NCBI GenBank assembly: GCA_017439965.1 | Contig: JAFSID010000051.1 | Span: 1-33,231 of the forward strand | From: Clostridia bacterium | GTDB lineage: Bacteria > Bacillota > Clostridia > Oscillospirales > SIG627 | DNA: 33,231 nucleotides | Reading direction: 5' to 3' | Part shown: positions 8,332 through 16,375 of the stretch, in pieces | How positions within the stretch are numbered: the stretch's first letter is position 1 | Layout of the letters: each line of letters opens with the position of its first letter | Notes under the pieces: model-generated | Database searches by the model: none | The model's input: only the letters and a program-made list of their open reading frames with translations | What the model was told of the DNA's origin: nothing | Made by a program: the position numbers and the translations under genes

Positions 8332-8368
8332 CAAGCAAAAATCAAAGAGAGTGGAAACCACTCTCTTT
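8332..8368 (-). promoter_or_regulatory. Terminator-like hairpin in the rimP leader (possible attenuator)
   Basis: A perfect 11-base stem (8344-8354 with 8358-8368) closes a 3-base loop. On the minus strand it is followed by GATTTTTGC, then by the rimP ribosome binding site. It lies within the predicted leader (about 8389 to 8320), so it could terminate some transcripts before rimP. No alternative antiterminator pairing was worked out. Confidence 0.6.
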
Positions 8369-8395
8369 CATCCTTTGTATTCATACTTCGGAAAT

Positions 8396-8424
8396 ATTAT
8401 AACACATCTTTTATGAAAAATCAA
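8396..8424 (-). promoter_or_regulatory. Sigma-A promoter of the rimP-nusA-infB-truB operon
   Basis: On the minus strand TTGATT (8419-8424) and TATAAT (8396-8401) are separated by exactly 17 bases. The expected start is near 8389, giving a leader of about 70 bases before the rimP ATG. Confidence 0.85.
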
Positions 8425-8452
8425 CCCTTTTTTGAAAAAATGCCGTATTTCC

Positions 8453-9718
8453 TTACTTTTTAATAATTCTTGACTCTAAATAGAAGCGCTTGTCCCATGC
8501 ATCTCCCATCGAGAAGGTCTTTCTCGGAAGCGCTCCGTCACAGATAACGGTGGGGAAGAAGGAATCCTTCGAGATAACGGGGAGAATAAAGCCTGCGTTA
8601 CCCTTTTCCGCGCCGAGACGGTAAACGACGTCCTCTCCGTGAATGTAGTCTACTCTTCCGCCGTTTTCCTTGATGTAATCATCAATGAATTTCTGGAGAG
8701 AGCCTACGGTGAGGTTGGAACTCGGATTGGCAATTCCAATCTCCTCACGACCCTTTTCGGTGACCATAATAAATTTCTGCTCAGCCTTGTCGGAAAGCTC
8801 GTAATACTCGGACAAAGCATAGCGCATTTTGTCTGCGTCGATGTCAAACACAACTCTGTGTATAGCCTCAAATTCAAGGGAGGCATCGTGGAGGTTTACA
8901 AGCTCGCAGAGAGCGTAGCGCGCGGGATGAGTATCATACTCCTCGGGAGAAAGGGTTTCTTTAACGAGTCTCCAGCACTCCTTTGCGGTTGCAAGAGAAT
9001 GGTTTCCGTCACCTACGGCAAGCTGAAGCACGCCCTTGTCCGTAACGCCGTATTTCTCCTTGAATACCGTCTCGTCGGCAAGACGGGCAAGCTCGGCGTC
9101 GATTCTCTTTTCCTCGCTCTCGTCAACGAGGTAGCCCTTAACAGAGCCTGAATTTTGCATAAGCGTGAAGTCGTAGGCTATATCAAAGCTATTCTTTTTA
9201 GCCTCAAGAGGCTCGATGACTCTTTTTTCCGCGTCGTCGATAAGAAGCATAATATGAGGAAGCTCAAGCCTTGCGTTTTTGCGTATCTTAACGCGGGGAG
9301 GTATTCTCTCAAGCACCGTGCCCTCGGTCGCGCGAATCTTGGACTGTGAGCCCTTGTTGTAATCGTATTCCTCCAGGTCAACGACGCCCATAAGACCTCG
9401 GCGGATTTTTCCGTTACGCTGAGTGCGTTCAACGTATATATATTTGGAGACGGACGGAGCAAAAATACCCTCGTCTAAATATTTCTCCATATTGGCGTTT
9501 ATGCTCTTGATTCTTTCGTCACTGTCTCCGTCTTCAAGGTATATCTCGGGGAAGGTCAGGTGAAGGGTGGAGGGAGCGTTACCTACGAGGGAGGAAACCT
9601 CGCTCCAGTATTCAGGCTCGGAGGTGTATTGGTCGCAGGCAACTACACTCCATTTCGTCATATCGACGTCTTTTTTCGGAAGAAGTATATTTCCTGCGGA
9701 AAAGGTTTTTTTACTCAT
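8453..9718 (-). CDS. DUF1015 family protein
   Basis: A 421-residue cytosolic protein (no signal peptide or membrane span) matching the DUF1015 pattern. Recognisable parts are the N-terminal FSAGNILLPK...WSVVACDQYTSEPEYW, the middle ERIPPRVKIRK, LPHIMLLIDD, and the hallmark VGDGNHSLATAK around residues 234-245. The family is common in Firmicutes and its function is not established. GGAG lies about 9 bases before the ATG, and a strong promoter lies upstream. It is transcribed alone and points at the rimP promoter; no clear terminator was found in the short gap between its stop and that promoter, so some read-through is possible. Confidence 0.88.
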   Translation of the reverse strand: MSKKTFSAGNILLPKKDVDMTKWSVVACDQYTSEPEYWSEVSSLVGNAPSTLHLTFPEIYLEDGDSDERIKSINANMEKYLDEGIFAPSVSKYIYVERTQRNGKIRRGLMGVVDLEEYDYNKGSQSKIRATEGTVLERIPPRVKIRKNARLELPHIMLLIDDAEKRVIEPLEAKKNSFDIAYDFTLMQNSGSVKGYLVDESEEKRIDAELARLADETVFKEKYGVTDKGVLQLAVGDGNHSLATAKECWRLVKETLSPEEYDTHPARYALCELVNLHDASLEFEAIHRVVFDIDADKMRYALSEYYELSDKAEQKFIMVTEKGREEIGIANPSSNLTVGSLQKFIDDYIKENGGRVDYIHGEDVVYRLGAEKGNAGFILPVISKDSFFPTVICDGALPRKTFSMGDAWDKRFYLESRIIKK

Positions 9719-9750
9719 TGTCGGACTCCTTTTAATAAAATCTTTTGAAT

Positions 9751-9779
9751 ATTATACATTAATAAAAGGGAATAGTCAA
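9751..9779 (-). promoter_or_regulatory. Sigma-A promoter of the DUF1015 gene
   Basis: On the minus strand TTGACT (9774-9779) and TATAAT (9751-9756) are spaced by 17 bases. It starts transcription roughly 25 bases before the ATG of the DUF1015 gene. Confidence 0.85.
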
Positions 9780-9791
9780 CTGCATTTTGAC

Positions 9792-9826
9792 AAAAAAGAG
9801 CGGGCAGAGCCGTTGTGACTCTGCCC
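9792..9826 (-). terminator. Intrinsic terminator after the SLH protein gene
   Basis: GGGCAGAG (9802-9809) pairs with CTCTGCCC (9819-9826). On the minus strand the stem is followed by GCTCTTTTTTG. It lies 8 bases past the SLH gene stop and just upstream of the DUF1015 promoter. Confidence 0.9.
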
Positions 9827-9833
9827 GATTCGT

Positions 9834-12800
9834 TTAGTTGGTGATTTCCTGACCTGAGAAGCCGAAAACGAGCTTTGCACGGGTAGGTGCAGAGGTTTGC
9901 GCTTCTCCTGTATAGGTTGCGGTGAATCTGCCCGCGCCAACATTAAGAGTACCTGTTACGCTGTCAAGCTTCTTTGGGATTCTGTCGTTGTCGAAGATAT
10001 ACGCTTCACCAGTCAAGGGGTCGTACTCAATGTACTCGCCTGAGTTGAGAGTGGTGTTGAAGGTTACCGAGCTTGAGCCAACGGTGACGGTGGGATTCTT
10101 AACGGGAGCGTTAATATGCTCGTACGCCATAATCTCACCGACACAAGCCTGATCACCCGTACCCGTAGTGCGAATGGTTACGTTTTCGATGTTTGTGAAG
10201 TATACGGTTACTCGATAGGTGGGATATGCCGCGCCTGTTGTGGTGATACCGTCGAATTTGTACTTGTTGATATCGTATTCCGCGTTGTCCGCATCAAGCA
10301 GCACGACGTCACGCCAGCCATCAAAGTTAAGGTCTATGAAATAGTCAATGTGTCCGCCCGTTTCTCCCGAGGCAATTCCTGAGCTAAGGCTTATGAGCAT
10401 TGCGTCACCGTCTTTGCCCGTACCCTTTACGGGGAAGGAGAGAGCCATATTGTTGCTCATATCAACCTTTATGCTCTGCGAAAGCTTTTGCTCGGAAAGA
10501 GTCTTGGTGCTGTCAAGCTTGAAGAGAGAAATGGGGTTATTGAACTCGGTTGAGTATCTTGCCTCAATTCTCACGAAGGGATTCTGTGCCGAGAAGGGAT
10601 TGTTGCCCGTAAAGGAATTGAAATTGCCCTTTGCATTTCCTAAATTAGCCTCTGAGTAATACATCTGGAGGAAGGCATATTCGCCCGGCTTCTTTTCAAT
10701 TATTTTGAATTCTCCGCCGAGGTCGATTACCTTCTGCTTAGCTTCCTCTGTGAAGTAGTTTGATCTGCGGATAGTTGAATAATATTTGTTGTAGTATTCA
10801 AGGTTGTGCCTCAAATGAGGACTATTCTCAATGTTTGAGGGCGAGAAGTTGCTTATAACGTTTGACATATTATAGACGACCGAAGCAACGCCGAAGTAGT
10901 CAATATCGTCGTGGAAGAGGGTCTTTTCAATGACGTTTTTCATACGCGTTGGCGACGCAACGTCGGGATAGAAGTGTATCCAGCCGAGCGTTGGCGTGTA
11001 TCCTGATGCAATGGATCTGAGGTTTGATTCAATGTGATTTTTGAAGAAGTTCTTGTAGCTTCTGTGGGGAGTATCCCAAGCGCCTACTCTTGCTCTTACG
11101 TTCCATATCTGAGGACCTGTCATTGCGGAGTCCTCAACGATGGGGTCGGTCTTACATTGCGAGAGGGTTCTCTGTAAAAACATCTGGAAGTAGTACCATA
11201 TCTCCGAGCTTGGAACGTGTCTTCCGAGACCGTCCATAGCGTCGAAGTATATCATATCAAAGCCACCCTTGTTATATGCCTCTGCAATTCTGTCCGCTAC
11301 GTGATAGAAAAGCTCCGAGCCGATAACGGGACAGAAGTGGTTGAAGTAGCCCGAGAGGTGATAAATTTTAGCGCCCTCGTAATGTCTTGCAATTTCCGTA
11401 CCGCACTGACCTCTCTTTACGTTTATGAAGCCTTCTGTGGTACCCTGACCGACGTGGATTATCTCCTCGTCAATAAGCACGTAACGGCTGTTCTTGTAGA
11501 AGAAGCTGTATGTGTTATCGAAATTCGTTGCATCCTCAACGGTGGGGAGGTTTGAACGTGTTCTTGAAATATCCTTGCGGAGAGTGTAAACGTCGTCCAT
11601 TACCTCAAGCTGCTTTTGCCACTTGGGATTTGAGAGAATCTCGGTGGAGGCGTAGTCAATATAGTATCCGTAGGTGTGCAGACCCGTGTCAACGCCTGCC
11701 TCGTCAAGCCTTGAGCCTATTTCCTTGTAGTAATCCTCTACCTTGCCTGATTCAACGACGGGGAAGGAGAAATCACCCTGAATGAAGGAGTTCATACCCT
11801 TGGCAACGTCTATCTGTTCAAAGCCGTACAAGTCCTTAACCTCGATGTAGGAGTCGATAAGGTCGTGCTGTACCGAGGATACTATAACGTAATCCGAGGT
11901 GTTTTCGGGAGCGTCGAAGGTGTAAGGACCTGCCTTGTCGCTTGCAAGTCCGACGCTTCTGTCGATAGCGTCCGCAACCTTCTTGAGCTTGTCAAGATAG
12001 GAGTCCTTGTGAGAGAGCACGACACCGACCTTTGCACCCATCGTGCCTGCATCAAAGTTTGAGTAAGCAACGCCGAGTGAGGTCTTGGTTACGTTCAAGC
12101 CGTATGCATTGTAATAGGTGTATGCGGTCATACCCATTCCGCCGAAGCGGTAATCGTTATTTTCGTCCAATGGGTCAAGAACGGTGTTGATATTTGCAAA
12201 GCCTACCGAGTATGACTTGGGCGAAAGCTCGGAATTGATTTCAAAGGAAATGAAGTCGTCCTCAACGTCAACGAGCATATAAACCGCCTCGCCGTTGCGG
12301 AAGGTGAACTTGATCTGATTGCCGTCGATTGAGCATTTGCTGGGAGGAATTTTTGAGCTGTCTGCGAGGGTTATGTAAGCAAACTCGGTCTGGGTGGCTC
12401 CAAGCACGCTCTCGCCGTTTGCAAGGTTTATAGCCTCAAGAAGCTTTCCGTTCTTCTTTGAAATGCTGAGCTTTATATGGCTGTTGGCAATGTCAATGGT
12501 TGATGAGGTCTCGGTAACTCCGTCAAGAGACGCGGTAAAGTAGCTGTCTCCGTGAACGTTTGAGTTGGAAGCCATTATAATATTGTAAAGTGCCCAATGG
12601 CTCTTGGAATCGGAGAATACGTTGTAGCCGTTGGTGGTGCTGACGGTTTTTTCCGAAACCTTGAGGCCGAGGAGACGGTTGATGACCGTTACTACCTCTG
12701 CTCTGGTGATGGTGTTGTCGGGTCTGAAGGTGTTATCCTCGTAGCCGTTAACGATACCCGCATTTGCCGCCTCGATTATGGAATCGTAGTAAAAATGCTC

Positions 12801-14276
12801 GGAGGTAACGTCGGCAAATTCCGAAATGCTGTTCTTTGCTGCAAGCGAGGACGCCTTTACCGCAAGGTCAACGAATTCCGCACGGGTAATAGGCTCGTTG
12901 GGCTTGTAGGTGGTGCTTTCGTTACGGTAGAAGAAATCCGACTGGTCAAGATATGCTATTGCGTTGTAGAACCAGTCACCCGTCTTAACGTCCTCAAAGC
13001 GTGTTACGTAGCCGTCGGGGATGGCTTGTGTTTTGAGAAGGAGACGGGCAAATATAGTACAAGCCTCGGCTCTCGTCATATTGGCGTTGGGACGGAAGGT
13101 GTTACCCTCATAGCCCAAAATATACGCGCTGTTTTCACCGTTGTAAACGGTTTGTATCTTCGGGAACTTGTAAACCTTTACGGGCTCGCCGAGCTCACAT
13201 ATATTATCGAGCTTGACGGTCTTTACGGAATCGTCAAGGTAGCCCTTGCCTGCGGAGTAGTAGCAGAAGGTTATCTCCTTGTTGTCGGGAGAAATTTCGG
13301 TAAGTATAGTAAGAGGACCGTAGCCTAAGTCGAAGTTTCCTGCGGTCGGATTTGCCGATGCTACCGCAACGTCGTAGCCGTTTTGTGTAGTAAGCTTGGT
13401 GGTGACTATGGTGGGTACGGTGGTGTGTGCGGTTATTACCGCAAGAAGATTATCGTGCTTTGCAAGACACTTATTCCAGAGCTGGTCACCGTCGTGGGGG
13501 TTGCCAATGTTGGCGATATTGATACCGCGCACAACGGTATTGTAGCCCGCAAGATTCATACCGTTATCCCAGTCCCACATGGTGTACATATTTCCGTTGT
13601 TGTCAATGAGAGAGTGGGTGAATACGATTATTCTCTTATCGGGATGAGCGGACATCTCGGTGTTAAACCAGTTGATTACCTCAGCTCTCGGAAAGGTCTC
13701 GAGCTGAGCGACAACGTAGGATGCGCCGTTGTTTTCAACTATCGTGTAGTAGTTCTCGTCGTTGAGCGCGGTGTAGCTTACCATATCCGAGGAAAGCTTT
13801 TCAACGGGCATTGCATCCGATGCAAAGGTGCTTCTGTAAAAGCCGTCGGAGAAGTGGTCCTGGTAGGAGAGGGTGAAGCCGTAGGGGATTCCCTCGTCTT
13901 TGAATATTTCGGCAAAGCCTGCAAGCTGCTTGAATTGCTTCTTCCACGCCTCGTCGTTTTCGCAGAGAGAATAAAGGTCGTCCTTGGTCATACCCTGCGC
14001 TACCGTATTGGAGTAATTGTAGGTGGAGAGGTTTGCAAAGCGTCCCATAAAGGAAACGTACTTGATATTGTACTCCTTACAATCCTCAGCAAGATAGTAG
14101 CAAGCATCCTCGACTAAAACGGGCTTTCTGCCGTTTTCAAGAAAGTTCTTCGTTCCGTTGAAGCTGGCAACGTAAAAGGTGCCGTCGTCGGACTTTTCAA
14201 GCGGAACGATACCTGCGTACGCCGTCACCGTAAGAAGTGACGCAAGTAGGATAATTACCGTTAAAAGCTTTTTCAT
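9834..14276 (-). CDS. Large secreted SLH-domain protein with degenerate phosphoesterase-like and glycoside-hydrolase-like regions
   Basis: A 1480-residue exported surface protein. Residues 1-21 are a signal peptide ending in AYA. Residues 30-350 resemble a calcineurin-like phosphoesterase: RIIVFTHSL at about 215, DGDQLWNKCLAKH at about 262-274, and ITAHTT at about 281. The expected early D-x-H and G-D metal ligands are not evident, so activity is doubtful. Three SLH repeats at about 371-415, 426-477 and 486-537 (TRAE motifs) should anchor it to cell-wall polymers. Residues 590-760 look like a beta-sandwich. Residues 790-1150 look like a TIM-barrel hydrolase, with FDMIYFDAMDG at 1006-1016. The C-terminal part is beta-rich with a CBM-like stretch. 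Its start overlaps the hydrolase stop by 4 bases (ATGA), with GGAG upstream. The substrate is unknown; a glycan is likely (inference). Confidence 0.8.
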   Translation of the reverse strand: MKKLLTVIILLASLLTVTAYAGIVPLEKSDDGTFYVASFNGTKNFLENGRKPVLVEDACYYLAEDCKEYNIKYVSFMGRFANLSTYNYSNTVAQGMTKDDLYSLCENDEAWKKQFKQLAGFAEIFKDEGIPYGFTLSYQDHFSDGFYRSTFASDAMPVEKLSSDMVSYTALNDENYYTIVENNGASYVVAQLETFPRAEVINWFNTEMSAHPDKRIIVFTHSLIDNNGNMYTMWDWDNGMNLAGYNTVVRGINIANIGNPHDGDQLWNKCLAKHDNLLAVITAHTTVPTIVTTKLTTQNGYDVAVASANPTAGNFDLGYGPLTILTEISPDNKEITFCYYSAGKGYLDDSVKTVKLDNICELGEPVKVYKFPKIQTVYNGENSAYILGYEGNTFRPNANMTRAEACTIFARLLLKTQAIPDGYVTRFEDVKTGDWFYNAIAYLDQSDFFYRNESTTYKPNEPITRAEFVDLAVKASSLAAKNSISEFADVTSEHFYYDSIIEAANAGIVNGYEDNTFRPDNTITRAEVVTVINRLLGLKVSEKTVSTTNGYNVFSDSKSHWALYNIIMASNSNVHGDSYFTASLDGVTETSSTIDIANSHIKLSISKKNGKLLEAINLANGESVLGATQTEFAYITLADSSKIPPSKCSIDGNQIKFTFRNGEAVYMLVDVEDDFISFEINSELSPKSYSVGFANINTVLDPLDENNDYRFGGMGMTAYTYYNAYGLNVTKTSLGVAYSNFDAGTMGAKVGVVLSHKDSYLDKLKKVADAIDRSVGLASDKAGPYTFDAPENTSDYVIVSSVQHDLIDSYIEVKDLYGFEQIDVAKGMNSFIQGDFSFPVVESGKVEDYYKEIGSRLDEAGVDTGLHTYGYYIDYASTEILSNPKWQKQLEVMDDVYTLRKDISRTRSNLPTVEDATNFDNTYSFFYKNSRYVLIDEEIIHVGQGTTEGFINVKRGQCGTEIARHYEGAKIYHLSGYFNHFCPVIGSELFYHVADRIAEAYNKGGFDMIYFDAMDGLGRHVPSSEIWYYFQMFLQRTLSQCKTDPIVEDSAMTGPQIWNVRARVGAWDTPHRSYKNFFKNHIESNLRSIASGYTPTLGWIHFYPDVASPTRMKNVIEKTLFHDDIDYFGVASVVYNMSNVISNFSPSNIENSPHLRHNLEYYNKYYSTIRRSNYFTEEAKQKVIDLGGEFKIIEKKPGEYAFLQMYYSEANLGNAKGNFNSFTGNNPFSAQNPFVRIEARYSTEFNNPISLFKLDSTKTLSEQKLSQSIKVDMSNNMALSFPVKGTGKDGDAMLISLSSGIASGETGGHIDYFIDLNFDGWRDVVLLDADNAEYDINKYKFDGITTTGAAYPTYRVTVYFTNIENVTIRTTGTGDQACVGEIMAYEHINAPVKNPTVTVGSSSVTFNTTLNSGEYIEYDPLTGEAYIFDNDRIPKKLDSVTGTLNVGAGRFTATYTGEAQTSAPTRAKLVFGFSGQEITN

Positions 14277-15190
14277 ATTGTTTCTCCTTTAAAAAATTTT
14301 TTTAATTCCTCAATATATTTTTCGGGGTCTACGGGATAGGCAAGTCCGTGTCCCGCGCCCTCTATAATGACGAGCCTTTTGCGTGAAGCACAAGCGTCAT
14401 AGCTCTCCCGACTCATATCACACGGGACGAAGCCGTCCGAGTCGCCGTGGAAGAATATCACGGGAAGAGAGGTTTTTTTCAGAGCCTCCGTACAGTCGGC
14501 ACGCTTTACGTCAAAGCCTCCGAAAAGCCTTCCCGAGAGTCTGACGAGCGGATAAGCGATTGCTACGGGAAGACACATATCACGAATGACCTTTTTGATT
14601 ATTTTCTCGGCGCTTGAGTATCCGCAATCGGCAAGCACGCCTATCACGTTTTTGGGAAGAGGCATTGCCGACGCAAGCATAACGGTTGAAGCGCCCATTG
14701 ATATTCCCGTGAGAATGATTTCGGCATTCGGGTTTATGCTGTCTGTTATGAATTTTACCCATATCGGCACGTCAAGACTCTCCTTGACACCGAAGGTGAT
14801 TACCCGTCCGTCACTTGAGCCACCGCCTCGGTTGTTGACGATGAGCGCGCTGTGTCCCAGCCTCCTCGAACGAAGCACTCCTCCCGAGAGGTCACTCTCG
14901 GCACAGCCTCGGTATCCGTGAAGCATAAGCTCTATGGGAGCGTCGGGGGAGTATTCGTAGTATTTTCCGCGTAGCGTCAAGCCGTCGTGAGAGATTACCT
15001 CGACCTCACGGCAGGGGAGTGAGTCAACCTCACGGCGATAGGAGAGAAGCACATCCTTCCATTTTTCGTAGATTTCACCGTTTGGCAGAGTGGGATTCCT
15101 TTTACGCTTGGGAGAATAAAATGCCATATAAAAGCATACGAGCAACAGAATAAAAAATAAAATAAGTATTATACTCGGAATAATGTACAT
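14273..15190 (-). CDS. Membrane-anchored alpha/beta hydrolase
   Basis: A 305-residue serine hydrolase of the alpha/beta superfamily. Residues 1-25 form a membrane anchor followed by a basic KRKR stretch, so the catalytic domain may be outside the membrane or at its inner face. HGYRG (91-95) forms the oxyanion region, GISMGAS holds the nucleophile Ser164, HGDSDGFVP supplies Asp252, and GAGHGLAY supplies His281. This arrangement is typical of peptidase S9-like or esterase-like proteins; the substrate is not predictable. AAAGGTG lies about 5 bases before the ATG, and a strong promoter lies upstream. It is coupled by a 4-base overlap to the large SLH protein, suggesting joint expression. Confidence 0.88.
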   Translation of the reverse strand: MYIIPSIILILFFILLLVCFYMAFYSPKRKRNPTLPNGEIYEKWKDVLLSYRREVDSLPCREVEVISHDGLTLRGKYYEYSPDAPIELMLHGYRGCAESDLSGGVLRSRRLGHSALIVNNRGGGSSDGRVITFGVKESLDVPIWVKFITDSINPNAEIILTGISMGASTVMLASAMPLPKNVIGVLADCGYSSAEKIIKKVIRDMCLPVAIAYPLVRLSGRLFGGFDVKRADCTEALKKTSLPVIFFHGDSDGFVPCDMSRESYDACASRKRLVIIEGAGHGLAYPVDPEKYIEELKKFFKGETI

Positions 15191-15221
15191 AAAGCACCTT
15201 TGACGAAATTAGGTTTTTGTA

Positions 15222-15250
15222 ATTATACCATATAATAGGGTGCTTTTCAA
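15222..15250 (-). promoter_or_regulatory. Sigma-A promoter of the hydrolase-SLH operon
   Basis: On the minus strand TTGAAA (15245-15250) and TATAAT (15222-15227) are spaced by 17 bases, about 30 bases before the hydrolase start codon. Confidence 0.85.
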
Positions 15251-15337
15251 GGGGATATAATTACCTATTTTTTATTATAACCGTTGTTGCGTATAATTTC
15301 TACAACAATACAGCCTATTTTTTGTATTATTTCGACT

Positions 15338-15392
15338 CAAAATAAAAAAGGGGCTGTAAAAAACTTAGTTAGAGTTTTTTACAGCCTCTTTT
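15338..15392 (-). terminator. Strong terminator hairpin of the oxidoreductase operon
   Basis: Arms 15346-15365 and 15373-15392 pair over 20 bases with one mismatch around a 7-base loop. On the minus strand it is followed by a CCCCTTTTTTATTTT tail. T runs also occur on the plus side, so it may act in both directions. Confidence 0.85.
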
Positions 15393-15412
15393 CAGTAGAT
15401 AGGAAAAAACGC

Positions 15413-15534
15413 TCCAGACCGCCAAAAACATATGATTTATTCGAGAAAACTCATTTTTGAGTTTTTACCTTAATATTTATCTGTTTAATAAACAGTCTCA
15501 TTTGCTTATGCTTTCTTGTTTTTGGCGGTCTGGA
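15413..15534. repeat. 122-bp element with 18-base perfect terminal inverted repeats
   Basis: TCCAGACCGCCAAAAACA at 15413-15430 is exactly complementary to 15517-15534. Just outside lie an A run (left) and a T run (right), which extend the pairing. The 86-base interior holds two smaller hairpins: AAAACTCA at 15446-15453 with 15458-15465, and CTGTTTA at 15481-15487 with 15489-15495. It could be a MITE-like element or a structured 3' untranslated region. No target-site duplication was evident. Confidence 0.6.
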
Positions 15535-15562
15535 CTTTTTTTACATCTCCTTTAAATTAGCC

Positions 15563-16375
15563 TTATACGTTTAACCATTCCCCCGGCAGCTTATAAGCCT
15601 TGAGAATAGCGTCTCTTATCTTCATTGCCTTGAGAGTTTCTTCCGTGTCAAAGGGAAGGGCTCCCGTCTTGAAGAAATCGAGAATTGTGGAAATCAGCGT
15701 GGGGAAGAATTTTGAGGTAACGGCTTGATAGCCCTTGTCACCGCAAACGGTAAAGGGAAGGTAAGGGGAGTATATACCCGTCCACCTGCCACCGTTGTCA
15801 AAGGCAACCGTCCATATTATCTGATTGCCCTGAGTGTCAAGCTTTATCGCCATAGGCTCAGCCTTTACGGTCTTGACTGCCATTTCTATCTGGTGGATAA
15901 CGTACTCCTCAAGATTTGAGCCACCGCCCGTGGTGATAAGATTCTGACTTTCCGCGACCGTCTCAAGCTCACTTGCGTATCTCAGCGCCGAGGTGCTGAA
16001 GAATTTAGTGCCGTATTGCTTTGCAAGGCTGAATATTTCAGCCGCCTCCTCGTAGCTCGGTGTGAAGGTCTTGTCAATATAGGTGTTTTTTCCGTGCTTG
16101 AGCACCTCTTTTGCGTATTCAAGATGCTTTTCGGGATTCGACGGTGAAAGTATGATAATAAAGTCACTCTTCTCGCAAAGCTCCGCAAGAGTGTTACATT
16201 TTTCCACACCGTATTTTTCACACCACTCGTCAGTGTTGACGTTATCAACGGGAGATACGTATTCCTCTGCCCAGGCGTATTTTACGCAAAGCTCGTCGGA
16301 CGCTTCCTTTATCCAAGCGGGATAATTGTTTGCGTGCCATTCGCTGAGGTAATAATCGACGAAGCCTATATTCAT
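15563..16375 (-). CDS. Gfo/Idh/MocA-like oxidoreductase (Rossmann-fold, atypical)
   Basis: A 270-residue protein that by order and content resembles the Gfo/Idh/MocA dehydrogenases. SDFIIILSPSNPEKHLEYAKEVLKHGKNTYIDKTF (residues 70-105) corresponds to the conserved strand-helix and the EKP-like motif, here DKT. The N terminus (MNIGFVDYYLSEWHANNYP) lacks the usual G-x-G-x-x-G dinucleotide loop, and the protein is shorter than the usual 330-380 residues. NAD(P) binding is therefore uncertain. Its start overlaps the stop of the canonical oxidoreductase upstream by 4 bases, so the two are translated together and probably act on the same sugar or cyclitol pathway (inference). Confidence 0.75.
   Translation of the reverse strand: MNIGFVDYYLSEWHANNYPAWIKEASDELCVKYAWAEEYVSPVDNVNTDEWCEKYGVEKCNTLAELCEKSDFIIILSPSNPEKHLEYAKEVLKHGKNTYIDKTFTPSYEEAAEIFSLAKQYGTKFFSTSALRYASELETVAESQNLITTGGGSNLEEYVIHQIEMAVKTVKAEPMAIKLDTQGNQIIWTVAFDNGGRWTGIYSPYLPFTVCGDKGYQAVTSKFFPTLISTILDFFKTGALPFDTEETLKAMKIRDAILKAYKLPGEWLNV

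Larger units (their letters stand above)
15251..15562. other. Non-coding interval with a terminator and an inverted-repeat element
   Basis: No credible gene was seen here. The stretch holds a 20-base terminator hairpin (15346-15392) and, between it and the end of the oxidoreductase operon, a 122-bp element with 18-base inverted ends (15413-15534). The remaining 95 bases beside the hydrolase promoter are plain AT-rich DNA. Confidence 0.6.

Noticed and set aside
12597..14117. Two plus-strand open frames of about 244 codons
   Set aside because: Antisense to the SLH protein, with no family motifs; the minus-strand frame has a signal peptide and SLH repeats.
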